Assembly: GCA_945861635.1 (NCBI GenBank)
Contig: CAMAWH010000020.1
Span: 1-64,000, forward strand
Length of the DNA: 64,000 nucleotides
DNA from: Klebsiella pneumoniae
Lineage (GTDB): Bacteria; Myxococcota_A; UBA796; SXON01
Direction of reading: 5' to 3'
The notes below the pieces were generated by a model. The model searched no databases. It saw nothing but the letters and a program-made list of their open reading frames with translations, and was not told the origin of the DNA. Below, in pieces: positions 34,543-43,051 of this stretch; the stretch's first letter is position 1, and each line of letters opens with the position of its first letter. Made by a program: the position numbers and the translations under genes.

Positions 34543-35823
34543 TTGTTCTTCCTGATTGCGATCGCTGCCGCAGAACCGCCCGCCGTGGCGGCACCGTACG
34601 ACTGGACCGCCGCCGCGCTCGCCAGTTCGGTCGGATACGAGCGCCTCGAACACCTCTGCGATGACGTCGGTGCCCGCCCCGCGGGATCCGTCGCCTATGC
34701 AGCAGCCGTCACGCTCACGGAAGCGTGGCTGACCGCAGACGGACACCGCGTCACGCTGGATCCGGTGATGGAGAACGTGTGGATCCGCGGCGAGCAGAAG
34801 CTGGTGATGACGGCCCCGCGTACGCGCACGATGGCCGTGGCTGCGCTGGGCGGGAGCATCGGCACGAAGGGGACTGAGGCGCCCGTCGTGGTGATCCGCG
34901 AATGGGCGGAGCTTGGACCGCAGGTGAAGGGCAAGATCGTCTTGTTCAACCACCCGATGGCAGTCGGCGTTCCCGCCATCGAACACTACGGCGATGCCGT
35001 GCAGTTCCGCGGCGGCGGCGCATCGAAAGCAGCCGCCTTCGGCGCCGTTGCCGCCCTCGTGCGCTCCGTCACGACGCACTCCCTCTACACGCTGCACACC
35101 GGCGCCATGCACTACGACCACGCCCAACCCAGGATCCCGAGTGCCGCAATTACCGTGGAAGATGCCGAGCAGATCGCTCGGCTCGCGGCGCGCGGAATCG
35201 AAGTGAAGCTGAAGCTCACCCTCGGGGCGGCGGACGCGAAGGACGCTCCCTCTCACAACGTCGTCGCGGACCTCGTCGGGCGCGAGAAACCCGAGGAAAT
35301 CGTGCTGCTTGGGGCACATCTGGACTCGTGGGACGCGGGGCAGGGCGCACAGGATGACGGCGCCGGCGTGGCGGAAGTGGTGGAGGCGCTGCGCCTGATC
35401 CGGGCACGCGGCCAGGCGCGGCGCACGATTCGGGTCGTGCTGTACGCCAACGAAGAACACGGCCTTTCAGGCGGCAAAAGTTACGCGCTCCAACGCGGCA
35501 AGGAGCATCATATCGCCGCGATTGAGGCTGATCTTGGCGCAGGCGCGCCGGTCGCATGGGAGATGACGGGTACCGCTGAACAGCGGGTCTGGTTCGAGGG
35601 GCTGGCGGCACCGTTGGGTCTGCGCGTCGGGGGGGAGGGCGGTGGGGCCGACATTTCCACGCTCGACGGCGTGCCGCAGATCGGTTTACTCCCTGACGAT
35701 GCTCACTACTTCGACATCCACCACACGGAAGCGGATACGTTTGACAAGGTAGACAAGGAGGCCATGCAACGGGCGACCGCGGCCATTGCAGCGCTGGCTT
35801 GGGCGATTGCGGACGCGCCGTGA
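34543..35823 (+). CDS. M28 family metallopeptidase, secreted
   Basis: A 426-residue zinc aminopeptidase/carboxypeptidase-type protein. The short hydrophobic leader MFFLIAIAAAEPPAVAA suggests export. Zn ligands of the M28 fold are visible: GAHLDSWDAGQGAQDDGAG (His, bridging Asp), NEEHGLSG (catalytic Glu plus ligand Glu) and the C-terminal YFDIHHTEADTFDKVD (His). Before them is a PA-like insertion (VVIREWAELGPQVKGKIVLF). The length fits plasma glutamate carboxypeptidase-like members. The start is TTG 34543 with CCGGAG upstream; no better start gives the leader. It probably degrades peptides outside the cytoplasm. Confidence 0.85.
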   Translation: MFFLIAIAAAEPPAVAAPYDWTAAALASSVGYERLEHLCDDVGARPAGSVAYAAAVTLTEAWLTADGHRVTLDPVMENVWIRGEQKLVMTAPRTRTMAVAALGGSIGTKGTEAPVVVIREWAELGPQVKGKIVLFNHPMAVGVPAIEHYGDAVQFRGGGASKAAAFGAVAALVRSVTTHSLYTLHTGAMHYDHAQPRIPSAAITVEDAEQIARLAARGIEVKLKLTLGAADAKDAPSHNVVADLVGREKPEEIVLLGAHLDSWDAGQGAQDDGAGVAEVVEALRLIRARGQARRTIRVVLYANEEHGLSGGKSYALQRGKEHHIAAIEADLGAGAPVAWEMTGTAEQRVWFEGLAAPLGLRVGGEGGGADISTLDGVPQIGLLPDDAHYFDIHHTEADTFDKVDKEAMQRATAAIAALAWAIADAP

Positions 35824-35830
35824 CGGCGAC

Positions 35831-36460
35831 CTACTTCCGCCCCGCCACCACCCCCGCCTGTGCGTCAAAGGCATCGAGCAGGTCGGGCAACGTGCTAGAC
35901 AACCCGATCTTCAGGATGGCGTTCGGGATCGAGCCCTCCTGCGTCCAATACTGGTAGCCAACGCGCGTGCCTCCCGATGAGAGCGGCACCGCTTCCCACC
36001 ACCCCGCAGACGCGCTCTGCCACTTCGCATCGGTGGCCCACTTGGCAACGCGCTCTTTCCACGGCGCAGGATCCACCATCCGCCAGCACGTCAGGTAGCT
36101 GGCTGCTGTCTCCTTGACGCGTACCAACGCTACGAGCTGACGACGCACGTGGATGGCGTTCATCATGAACGCCAGGTCGAAGCGCAGGTACATGTACGCA
36201 GGATCGATCCGGACAGATTCTTCATAGCCAAACCGCTTCGGCACCCATTCATCCTGCGTTTCTGCTGACGCCAGCACCGTTCTCCACTCGGGAAATCCAT
36301 GCGTGCTGTCCTTCGTAAACCGCGCACCGAACCACGTGGCGCCGGCTTCGGACGTCAGGCCCGTGACAACATCCCCCCCCGCCGGCGCCGACAGCACGCG
36401 AAACATCGGCTCGTCACACGCAAGCACAGCCGCCACCAGTACCAACATCCCCGTGACCAT
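35831..36460 (-). CDS. Exported SRPBCC/START-like protein
   Basis: A 209-residue protein with leader MVTGMLVLVAAVLACDEPMF. VLAC could be a lipobox with Cys15, and the following Asp would act as an inner-membrane retention signal in the Lol system as known from E. coli. The body is consistent with a START/SRPBCC ligand-binding fold: W.TVLASAETQDEWVPKRFGY, RFDLAFMMNAIHVRRQLVAL, TCWRMVDPAPWKERVAKWA, and the long C-terminal helix IPNAILKIGLSSTLPDLLDAF. A lipid or hydrophobic ligand is likely. It follows the M28 gene convergently, and the esterase gene lies directly upstream on the same strand. Confidence 0.65.
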   Translation of the reverse strand: MVTGMLVLVAAVLACDEPMFRVLSAPAGGDVVTGLTSEAGATWFGARFTKDSTHGFPEWRTVLASAETQDEWVPKRFGYEESVRIDPAYMYLRFDLAFMMNAIHVRRQLVALVRVKETAASYLTCWRMVDPAPWKERVAKWATDAKWQSASAGWWEAVPLSSGGTRVGYQYWTQEGSIPNAILKIGLSSTLPDLLDAFDAQAGVVAGRK

Positions 36461-36465
36461 AGCCG

Positions 36466-37470
36466 CTACGCGAGCGCCGCCGCCAGATACGGCAGCGATC
36501 GGTCCATGCGATAGTCGATATCGGAGTGGTCGTCGTCGAACTCCTCATAGCGATGCGGGATTTCCGCCTTCGCGAGTTCCTCTCGCATCATCCGCGCTCC
36601 CCACAACAGGTGGTATTGGTCGCGCGTTCCACAGTCGATCCACAGGCCGCGAGACGACCGCAGCGCGTCGACATGCTCGGGGATCATGCGCACCGGATCG
36701 TGACGAAGCCAGCGCTCCCACCGATCGGGAAGAAGTCGGCCGGTCTTGACGTCCACAGGGAGGTGGAAGCCAAGCGGCGCCGCGTCGTCGTCGTCGTAGT
36801 GGGCCGCCATGCCGATCGCCATGAGCGCGTGCATTTCATCGCCGGAGATCTTTTCCGTTCCCTCCAGCGACACCAGGAAGCGCTCCACGGAGCCGTCGAA
36901 GCGCATCAATTGCCTCAACAAGCGGGGAAAATCCGCCTGATAGACGTACTCGAAGAACGCATCCCCCGAGTGACAGGCGGCGGCATGCCAGATGTCGGGC
37001 CGCTTCATTGCGTGGACGATGGCGCCGTATCCGCCGGACGACTTTCCGAATACCCCCCGCCGGCCACTCGTGGAGAACAGACCTTCCACAAACGGAATCA
37101 CTTCCTCACATAGATAGCTCATATAGGCGCCCGTGCCCTGGCTATCGATGTACTGATTTCCTCCGTACCGAGTGAAGCAGTCCGGCATCGCGACGACGCA
37201 GGGCGCCATCACGCCGGCCCCGATCAGTCGGTCCAAACGCTCGGGCAGATTCAGCGCGAAAGGCCGCCAGTTGGTATGCGAGGCGCCCGAACCGGTGTAG
37301 CCGACCAGGTCCATGAGCAGCGGATAGCGATGGGACGCATCGTACGCCGGCGGCGTGTACACCAGCACCTCACGGAGCGTAGGATCCCCGGGGCGATTCC
37401 CTACCAACAGGGCCGACTCTATCGGGAGCCGGTGGACCGCCCCCCGCGCCGACGCCACCCGCTTCTTCAC
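36466..37470 (-). CDS. Alpha/beta-hydrolase esterase (esterase D-like)
   Basis: A 334-residue cytoplasmic hydrolase of the putative esterase family (esterase D/enterochelin esterase-like). The nucleophile elbow is GVFGKSSGGYGA. The catalytic Asp is likely in LWIDCGTRDQYHLLWGA, and the His in FDDDHSDIDYRMD. The N-terminal strands REVLVYTPPAYDA and YPLLMDLVGYTG form the oxyanion region. Its first codons overlap the LURP-one gene by 4 bp (ATGA), implying an operon of the two. The substrate is unknown. Confidence 0.83.
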   Translation of the reverse strand: MKKRVASARGAVHRLPIESALLVGNRPGDPTLREVLVYTPPAYDASHRYPLLMDLVGYTGSGASHTNWRPFALNLPERLDRLIGAGVMAPCVVAMPDCFTRYGGNQYIDSQGTGAYMSYLCEEVIPFVEGLFSTSGRRGVFGKSSGGYGAIVHAMKRPDIWHAAACHSGDAFFEYVYQADFPRLLRQLMRFDGSVERFLVSLEGTEKISGDEMHALMAIGMAAHYDDDDAAPLGFHLPVDVKTGRLLPDRWERWLRHDPVRMIPEHVDALRSSRGLWIDCGTRDQYHLLWGARMMREELAKAEIPHRYEEFDDDHSDIDYRMDRSLPYLAAALA

Positions 37471-38054
37471 TTCTGCCGCCCCTCGATCGCGAGCAGCAAC
37501 ACCACCTGCGCGACACCGAGGCGCGCATCCATTTCGCCGGCATTGGCGCCGTCAAACGAGACATCGTAGACCAACTGGAACGGATTGAACCGCTGCTTGA
37601 TCTTGCCGATCGGGCCGTGCGGCGCGTTCACCGAATACGTCTGCGGAATCCAGCCCTTGATCAAAAACCGGCGAACGAGCGCGAGAAAAATGCTGTCTTC
37701 CACGAGGTTGCCGATGTACGCGTCGTCCGGGCCCATGATGGTCCATTCGTCGCGAAGCATCGACTTCATGCCTTCGCGTTTGATGGCGCCCACGATGGCA
37801 CCGGTTGCGACGTCCGTGACATCGTACGCCGCGGAGAAATCCATGATGCTGCGCGCCTTGATGTTGAGGAGCGGCGTGGACTGCGATTCGTCGGCGTAGA
37901 CGGTGATGTCCTCCTTGAGTCGGAACGCCTTCATCTTCACGAAGTAGCGCAGATTCCCCTCGGGCCCAAGGAAGTAGAACTTGCGCCCGAAGAAGGAGAA
38001 AAGTGGCTTCTTGGCAGTGTATTGGCGGCCATAGGTGGTCAGGTCCGTGGACAT
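37467..38054 (-). CDS. LURP-one/phospholipid scramblase-like protein
   Basis: A 195-residue protein with the LURP-one-related (tubby/scramblase-like) fold: FFGRKFYFLGPEGNLRYFVK, AFRLKEDITVYADESQSTP, LLNIKARSIMDFSAAYDVTD, GAIVGAIKREGMKSMLRDEW and the C-terminal RFNPFQLVYDVSF. Members form a 12-stranded barrel around a hydrophobic helix; the role in bacteria is not settled. The start ATG 38054 was chosen over the longer frame from 38138, which gives a non-family N-terminus. It is the first gene of a pair with the esterase and divergent from the epimerase. Confidence 0.8.
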   Translation of the reverse strand: MSTDLTTYGRQYTAKKPLFSFFGRKFYFLGPEGNLRYFVKMKAFRLKEDITVYADESQSTPLLNIKARSIMDFSAAYDVTDVATGAIVGAIKREGMKSMLRDEWTIMGPDDAYIGNLVEDSIFLALVRRFLIKGWIPQTYSVNAPHGPIGKIKQRFNPFQLVYDVSFDGANAGEMDARLGVAQVVLLLAIEGRQK

Positions 38055-38109
38055 CGTGGCTCCGGTTCGCCGCCCCCCTATCGCGGCACGTCGGGATAGG
38101 AACACCCGG

Positions 38110-38511
38110 ATGATCCGGAGCCTCGACCACATCGCCATTGCCGTGCCCGACCTTGAGCGTGCGATTCGCCGATTCGCGGAGGATGTCGGGCTGCCCCTCG
38201 AAGGAAGGGAGGATGTTCCTTCCGCGCAGACGACGACTGCGTTCTTCCCGGTCGAGGGGACGCGGATCGAACTGGTGCACCCCCTGAACGGAGCGGGTCC
38301 GATTGCAAAGTTCCTGGAGAAGCGCGGCGGCGGGATCCATCACTTGTGCTTCCGGACGGACGACATCGACGCCGATGTCGCACGACTCCGGGCACTGGGG
38401 TACCAATTCCTCTCCGACGCTCCGACACCGGGGGCCCACGGCACCCGCGTGATTTTCATCCATCCGACGTCCTGTGACGGCGTCCTGATCGAGCTGGCGG
38501 AGCACCCATGA
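38110..38511 (+). CDS. mce: Methylmalonyl-CoA epimerase
   Basis: A 133-residue vicinal-oxygen-chelate protein interconverting (2R)- and (2S)-methylmalonyl-CoA in propionate metabolism. Metal ligands match the family: His7 in LDHIAIAV, the HH pair in GGGIHHLCFRTDDI, and Glu in VLIELAEH near the end. RIELVHPLN and RVIFIHPTSCDGVLIEL are typical. The length is standard. The start ATG 38110 was chosen over the longer frame from 38035. It overlaps nagZ by 4 bp (ATGA). No mutase or carboxylase genes are near. Confidence 0.88.
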   Translation: MIRSLDHIAIAVPDLERAIRRFAEDVGLPLEGREDVPSAQTTTAFFPVEGTRIELVHPLNGAGPIAKFLEKRGGGIHHLCFRTDDIDADVARLRALGYQFLSDAPTPGAHGTRVIFIHPTSCDGVLIELAEHP

Positions 38512-39614
38512 ACACTGTAGGCCTTACGACGTCCACCGCCGACCGTAAGCGCCGGGCGGGGCAGCGCCTGATCATCGGCATCTCCGGAACGTCCGTGAGC
38601 GATTCCGAGCGCGCGTTCATTCGCGAGGCGCGTCCCGGCGGCTTCATCCTGTTCGCGCGAAACGTGGAGGATCCCGCGCAAGTACGCGAATTGAATCGGG
38701 AACTGGCGTCGCTTTTGCCGACCGACGTTCCACCCATTCGCTGCGTTGATCAGGAGGGCGGGCGGGTGCAGCGGGTGCGAGCGCCGGCCACCGTGTGGCC
38801 GCCGATGCGTTGGGTGGGGAACGTCGGCGAGCCAGCGTTTACCGAAGCGGTCGGACGCGCGCTCGCACGAGAGGTGTACGCGCTCGGCTTCGACCTGGAT
38901 TTCGCACCGGACGCCGATGTCGACAGCAATCCGAAGAACCCGATCATTGGAGACCGGGCTTTTGCGGGTGACGCACGCGGCGTCGGAACCCACGCGGCAG
39001 CGTTCATCCGCGGGATGCAGGACGAGGGAATCATCGCATGTGCGAAGCACTTTCCGGGGCATGGCGACACAGCAACGGACTCGCATCTGGAGCTGCCGGT
39101 CGTCGAGAAGGATCCGCCCGATCTGGAGCAATTGGAGCTGCCGCCGTTCGCGGCGAGCATCGCCGCAGGAGTGGGCACCGTGATGACCGCGCACGTCATG
39201 TACCCGGGGTGGGACGAGGATCTGCCGGCCACGATGTCTTCCCGCATTCTCCGCGGCATTCTGCGTGAGCGGCTGGGATTTTCGCAGGTCCTGATCTCCG
39301 ACGATCTCGAAATGAAGGCGGTGCGCGGGCGCTATCCCTTGCGGCTGCAGTTGGAGGCGTCCTCGGAGGCCAGCGTGGACAGCTACCTGGTCTGCAGCGA
39401 GTTGGGTCTACAAGTGGATACGTTCGAAACCCTTGTTCGAATGCAGGAAGATGACAAGCGGCAGGAAGACCTTGCCATCGCTGCGGTCGGGCGTTGGCAC
39501 GCGCTGCGCGAGCGTTTCTTGCTGACCCGCCCCCCGCAGCCCGATTTGGACGTCCTCGGGTGCGGGCCCCACATCGACCTTGCGTTACGCGCGCGCGCGT
39601 TGGGGATGAGCTGA
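38508..39614 (+). CDS. nagZ: Beta-N-acetylhexosaminidase, GH3
   Basis: A 368-residue glycoside hydrolase family 3 enzyme, probably removing GlcNAc from peptidoglycan muropeptides during cell-wall recycling. Signatures are GGFILFARNVEDP, CVDQEGGRVQR, FDLDFAPDADVDSNP, the catalytic loop KHFPGHGDTATDSHLELP (180-197) and the nucleophile region LISDDLEMKAV (Asp265/266). No signal peptide, so it is cytoplasmic as in NagZ. The start is coupled to mce, and its stop overlaps the next ATG by one base (TGATG). Confidence 0.9.
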   Translation: MNTVGLTTSTADRKRRAGQRLIIGISGTSVSDSERAFIREARPGGFILFARNVEDPAQVRELNRELASLLPTDVPPIRCVDQEGGRVQRVRAPATVWPPMRWVGNVGEPAFTEAVGRALAREVYALGFDLDFAPDADVDSNPKNPIIGDRAFAGDARGVGTHAAAFIRGMQDEGIIACAKHFPGHGDTATDSHLELPVVEKDPPDLEQLELPPFAASIAAGVGTVMTAHVMYPGWDEDLPATMSSRILRGILRERLGFSQVLISDDLEMKAVRGRYPLRLQLEASSEASVDSYLVCSELGLQVDTFETLVRMQEDDKRQEDLAIAAVGRWHALRERFLLTRPPQPDLDVLGCGPHIDLALRARALGMS

Positions 39615-40096
39615 TGGGCGAGTGTCTTCCGTTGGAAACACCGCCGGAGCAGTTCCAGGTGGCGTGGGTGTCCCGTCTTGGCCAGAGCGTGGGCGCGCAA
39701 ACGGCGATTCAGGTCGTTCGCGTCGGCGAATTGCGAAAACTCGTGGACGGACGACAGAAGGACGAGACGACGATCTTGCGATCGCTTGGGTTGCTCGGGA
39801 AACGACAGAGCGTGCGCTCGGACTACAAGGTCACCATTTTCGACGTGAAGCGAGATTGGTTGTGTCGCCCGATGGACGCAGACGAGGGCACGACCGAAGG
39901 CGGCATGGCAGTGTGCCCCTCGGACTGGCAACATGCCGCGGCCGGCACACGCGACTCCTCCTACTCGGGCTGCGGGTACCTGCGGGACACCGAGACCCAG
40001 GAGCGCACGCTCGACGTATGGCGATTGGAGTGGGAAAACGCGGTGAGTTGGGGGTTCTGCGTGTTGCCCCTTGGGCGGTTTTTGGGCGGGGCGTAG
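39614..40096 (+). CDS. Uncharacterised 160-residue protein coupled to nagZ
   Basis: No family is recognised. The protein is mixed alpha/beta and soluble: QFQVAWVSRLGQSVGAQTAI, VVRVGELRKLVDGRQKDETT and LRSLGLLGKRQSVRSDYKVT. Residues about 85-140 contain five cysteines (WLCRPMD, AVCPSDWQH, YSGCGYL, WGFCVLP) that could bind metal. The start ATG 39614 shares one base with the nagZ stop, so it is very likely translated with nagZ. The C-terminus is short and Gly-rich. Confidence 0.65.
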   Translation: MGECLPLETPPEQFQVAWVSRLGQSVGAQTAIQVVRVGELRKLVDGRQKDETTILRSLGLLGKRQSVRSDYKVTIFDVKRDWLCRPMDADEGTTEGGMAVCPSDWQHAAAGTRDSSYSGCGYLRDTETQERTLDVWRLEWENAVSWGFCVLPLGRFLGGA

Positions 40097-40103
40097 CGCC
40101 TCC

Positions 40104-41108
40104 CTACCGAGCCATCGCCCGGTCCACAATCCGAACCAATGCAGCGCCGCGAAGGGAAGGAGGCGTGATGCCGTGCCGAGCAAGGAGCGAGCGGGCAACA
40201 GCGTCATCGAAGGTCGCGTCGTGACCGAGGTAGTCGAGGTATTTGCCCAACCACGCATGAAGTTGGACTTCGTGGCGGTTCATCCCCGTGAGGGTGCCAC
40301 GACGCGGTTCCACCACCCGCAAGCCGGGCAACGCCGCAAGCTCCGCGACAACGCCAAAATACTCCTCCAATGTGGGCGCATCCGACACGAGGTGGAACGT
40401 GCCGCCGTCCGCCGCCGGATCGTCCGCCAACGCCACGATAGCGTCTGCCACGTATTCAACGGGCACCAGATTGAAGCGCGCGAGCTTCTTCCCCGTGATG
40501 CGTAACTGTCGAGGCTTCGTCTTGGCATGCCACGCGAGCTGCGCCATGTGCCGCGCAAATCCAAACACCGCCTCACTGGGGCCGCCGCCCGTGGTCGCCG
40601 GCGCATCCCCCACGATGATGCTCGGGCGAAGAATCCGTAGATCTCGGCCGCCGACGCCGCGAAGCGCCTTCTCGATTTCCAACTTCGTTTCTTCGTACGG
40701 GTTGTGGAAGGCCTGCCCCAGATCGGACTCGCCCTCCCGAATCGTACCGGTCCGATCCCCACATACAAAAGCGGTGGAAACATGCGCAAAGTTGCGCGCG
40801 CGCACGGCCTCGTAGAGCGCCAGCGCACCCTCCACATGCTCGTTCCGGTAGGCGTCGGGATCCTTGGGGAAGAAGGTTGGATCTCCCGCACAGTGGATGA
40901 CGGTTTCGATGTCGAGGTCGCGCAGGCCCGAGAGGTCGCCGCCAAGGGCACCTTCCAGAACAACCACGCCCGTGACCCCCGCCGCGCTGAGGCGGTCACC
41001 CGCGGACTGCCCGCCTTTGCCGCGTGCAAGTGCCAGAACCTGACGCCCGCGCAGCCGCGCCGCCACCGCCCGGCCCACAAAACCGGTCGCCCCGGTGAGG
41101 AGGATCAC
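40104..41108 (-). CDS. Extended SDR, NAD-dependent epimerase/fatty acyl reductase-like
   Basis: A 334-residue short-chain dehydrogenase of the extended type. ILLTGATGFVGRAVAARLRG is the nucleotide-binding loop, DIETVIHCAGDPTFF and AHVSTAFVCGD are core strands, and NPYEETKLEIEKAL contains the Tyr-x-x-x-Lys catalytic pair. LRILRPSIIVGD and FNLVPVEYVADAIVALADDP match male-sterility/epimerase-like members. GTG 41108 is the nearest start to the Rossmann loop; ATG 41165 is in frame but would overlap arsM by 38 bp. The substrate is unknown. It is downstream of arsM on the same strand. Confidence 0.8.
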   Translation of the reverse strand: MILLTGATGFVGRAVAARLRGRQVLALARGKGGQSAGDRLSAAGVTGVVVLEGALGGDLSGLRDLDIETVIHCAGDPTFFPKDPDAYRNEHVEGALALYEAVRARNFAHVSTAFVCGDRTGTIREGESDLGQAFHNPYEETKLEIEKALRGVGGRDLRILRPSIIVGDAPATTGGGPSEAVFGFARHMAQLAWHAKTKPRQLRITGKKLARFNLVPVEYVADAIVALADDPAADGGTFHLVSDAPTLEEYFGVVAELAALPGLRVVEPRRGTLTGMNRHEVQLHAWLGKYLDYLGHDATFDDAVARSLLARHGITPPSLRGAALVRIVDRAMAR

Positions 41109-41127
41109 GTCGGGCGCCGGCGGCGAC

Positions 41128-42285
41128 TCAACAACACGCGCCGGGCGCGCAGCACGCCGCAGCATCCGTCGTGGCGTCGTACTCCATGCCCTTGGACTCG
41201 CGCGGGTGACGTGTCACCGTGCGATCGCAGTCGAAAGCCGCACGATCGGCCTGGGGAATCGCCACCAACGGCTCGATGCCGATGGTGTGGCCCGCGTACG
41301 GGCCGGTCGTCAGGAGATGGTAGGTTTTGGCGCACACGGCCATCCGCTCTCCCCTGCGAAGGATGTGACCGTCGTCGTCTGCCACCTGGCGCCACGGACC
41401 CTTGTACATGACGGCCTGATTGGCTTCCCAGCATGGACCTTGCTTTCCCTTCATTGCCGTGACGGTGGCCGAACGGAATTCGATGCCCTTCACAACCTGC
41501 CAGGGCGACGCATCCCATTTGTCGATGACCATGCCGTGGAAGCCTGCTTCTTCCAGCATACGGAGCAACTCATGCTCTTGAAATGCGCCGGAAATGCAGC
41601 CGCTCCACAGTTCGGGATCGTTGCGCAGCGCGGGCGGCGCCACCTCGTCACTGATGATGTCGGAGATGGCGATGCGGCCCCCGACCTTGAGCACGCGGAA
41701 TATTTCTTGGAGAAGCTGCGCTTTTTTGGAGTCATCGACCAGATTCAGCACGCAGTTGGACACGACGACGTCCACCGAGTTGTCGGGAATCATGCGCGGC
41801 GCTGCGGCTTTCCACGCTTCGAACGCCGTCAGATCGGCGGACGACGTGATCGGGTGCGCGGACAGCCAGGCGTCCACGGCGTCCAGGTCCGTCGCCAGGT
41901 CCTGAATGCGACCCCGTTTGAAGGTCACGTTGGCGTAGCCGACGCGCTCACTCACGATCGGCGCGCTACGACGCGATAGATCGAGCATGTCCGGGTTCAT
42001 GTCTACGCCGATGACGGCGCCGGTCGGGCCGACGATCTGCTGCGCGATGAAGCAGATCTTGCCGCCGCCACTGCCGAGATCCAGGACGACCTCTCCTTCG
42101 CGAACGTAGCGCGAGGGGTCGCCGCACCCGTAGTCACGCTCGAGCACTTCCTCCGGGAGAATCTTCAGGTACTTCGGGTCGTAATCGACTGGGCAGCACA
42201 ACGCGTCCACGCGCTCGTTGGCGCCTTCGGAGTAGCGGGCGCGGACGGCGGCTTCGACATCGAGCGGCTGGGTCGGGTCTTCCAT
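41128..42285 (-). CDS. arsM: Arsenite S-adenosylmethionine methyltransferase with Cys-rich tail
   Basis: A 385-residue ArsM-type enzyme methylating As(III) with SAM and glutathione. The SAM site is VLDLGSGGGKICFIAQQIVG with VDMNPDML. Conserved arsenic-binding cysteines are in RDYGCGDPSR (Cys54), VVSNCVLNL (Cys178) and SGCISGAFQEHE (Cys230), with an extra CC pair at 30-31. The last ten residues, AACCAPGACC, give four more cysteines, a possible As(III) trap. The start ATG 42285 has GAGGA upstream. No arsR or arsenite pump is adjacent. Expression may be coupled to the SDR. Confidence 0.9.
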   Translation of the reverse strand: MEDPTQPLDVEAAVRARYSEGANERVDALCCPVDYDPKYLKILPEEVLERDYGCGDPSRYVREGEVVLDLGSGGGKICFIAQQIVGPTGAVIGVDMNPDMLDLSRRSAPIVSERVGYANVTFKRGRIQDLATDLDAVDAWLSAHPITSSADLTAFEAWKAAAPRMIPDNSVDVVVSNCVLNLVDDSKKAQLLQEIFRVLKVGGRIAISDIISDEVAPPALRNDPELWSGCISGAFQEHELLRMLEEAGFHGMVIDKWDASPWQVVKGIEFRSATVTAMKGKQGPCWEANQAVMYKGPWRQVADDDGHILRRGERMAVCAKTYHLLTTGPYAGHTIGIEPLVAIPQADRAAFDCDRTVTRHPRESKGMEYDATTDAAACCAPGACC

Positions 42286-42355
42286 GGCTTCCTCGCGAGG
42301 GCGCGAAGGTAGCACGGCTGTAGCGCATCGCCGCGCCGGAACCGCGCGGCCGCGA

Positions 42356-43012
42356 CTACCGCACCGCGGCATACTCCGCGAGCGTGCCGATATCCGTCCA
42401 TTCTCCGTCGTGAATCATGCCGCGCACCGACCCCTCGGGGATCAACTGGCGGTAGGCGGTGCGGATGATGCAGGACTCGCCGGTAGCGGGCGTCAAATCA
42501 AGGACATCGTTGTCGAGGGCGTGGATTCCGGTGAAATGCAGGGTCGGGTCTCCTTCACCAACGATGCCGCGGATGCCGCCGACGAGGCCGCCGTGCAACG
42601 AAACGGGGGTGTGGGTGGGGGAGGATTGTCTCCGCAGCGCCATCGTCGCCCGGCCTGGAAGGGCCATGAGCGCGGTGAGATCGACGTCGGAGAGGATGTC
42701 TCCGTTCACGACGACAAACCGATCCGCGAGCAGATGGCGCGCGTTCCGAAGGCCGCCGCCGGTGCCGAGGATGGTGGGGGATTCCACGACGACGGTGACA
42801 CCCGCCTTGTCGCGCGCCCACTCCACAATCTGCGCGGGCAGCCAGAAGGCGTTGACGACCACATCGTCGTGACCGTGTGCGCGCACGTGATCGAGGACGT
42901 GATCCAGCAGCGGGCGCCCCCGAACCGGCAGGAGCGGTTTTGGCGTCGCGAGTGTGAGCGGGCGCAGTCGTGTGCCGAGACCCGCGGCGAGGAGGAAGGC
43001 GGTGGCGCGCAT
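42356..43012 (-). CDS. Sugar nucleotidyltransferase (MurU-like)
   Basis: A 218-residue single-domain NTP transferase. The N-terminal signature is FLLAAGLGTRLRPLTLATPKPLLPV, with the G-x-G-T-R-x-R-P nucleotide loop and Lys. It has ILGTGGGLRNAR, VVNGDILSDVD with the metal Asp, and HFTGIHALDNDVLDL. It most resembles MurNAc-1-phosphate uridylyltransferase or mannose-1-phosphate guanylyltransferase-type short enzymes. There is no C-terminal left-handed helix. A MurU role would connect with nagZ in wall recycling, but a kinase partner (AmgK) is not in the window. Confidence 0.82.
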   Translation of the reverse strand: MRATAFLLAAGLGTRLRPLTLATPKPLLPVRGRPLLDHVLDHVRAHGHDDVVVNAFWLPAQIVEWARDKAGVTVVVESPTILGTGGGLRNARHLLADRFVVVNGDILSDVDLTALMALPGRATMALRRQSSPTHTPVSLHGGLVGGIRGIVGEGDPTLHFTGIHALDNDVLDLTPATGESCIIRTAYRQLIPEGSVRGMIHDGEWTDIGTLAEYAAVR

Positions 43013-43051
43013 GGGACAGGTAGTATCCGGCGGTGAGTACGCCGGGCACCG

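Larger units (their letters stand above)
33785..34555 (+). pseudogene. Truncated HNH endonuclease (DUF222-like) N-terminus
   Basis: The first ~110 codons match the N-terminal helical domain of the myxobacterial HNH/DUF222-type family: LARSLDERLVAAPKAQRGAE, LGYASIEQYAMTALELTSRV, ARDLLRIGRGMPELPRLN and DWTKEREVVRVATAATDA. Full-length members run several hundred residues and end in an HNH nuclease domain. Here family similarity stops at about 34120. The frame continues as Arg/Pro-rich sequence through a 24-bp direct repeat and the 133-bp dispersed repeat up to 34555. No HNH motif follows. This is a truncated gene whose 3' part was lost or replaced by repeat DNA. The remaining domain could still be made. 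Confidence 0.65.

Noticed and set aside
33551-34594. 347-codon minus-strand ORF across the HNH remnant and repeats.
   Set aside because: Low-complexity Arg/Gly-rich translation without recognisable motifs or a ribosome site; the plus strand has recognisable HNH-family sequence.
42555-43049. Overlapping minus ORF in the nucleotidyltransferase gene.
   Set aside because: Arg/His/Pro-rich shadow; the 42356-43012 frame has the complete nucleotidyltransferase signature.
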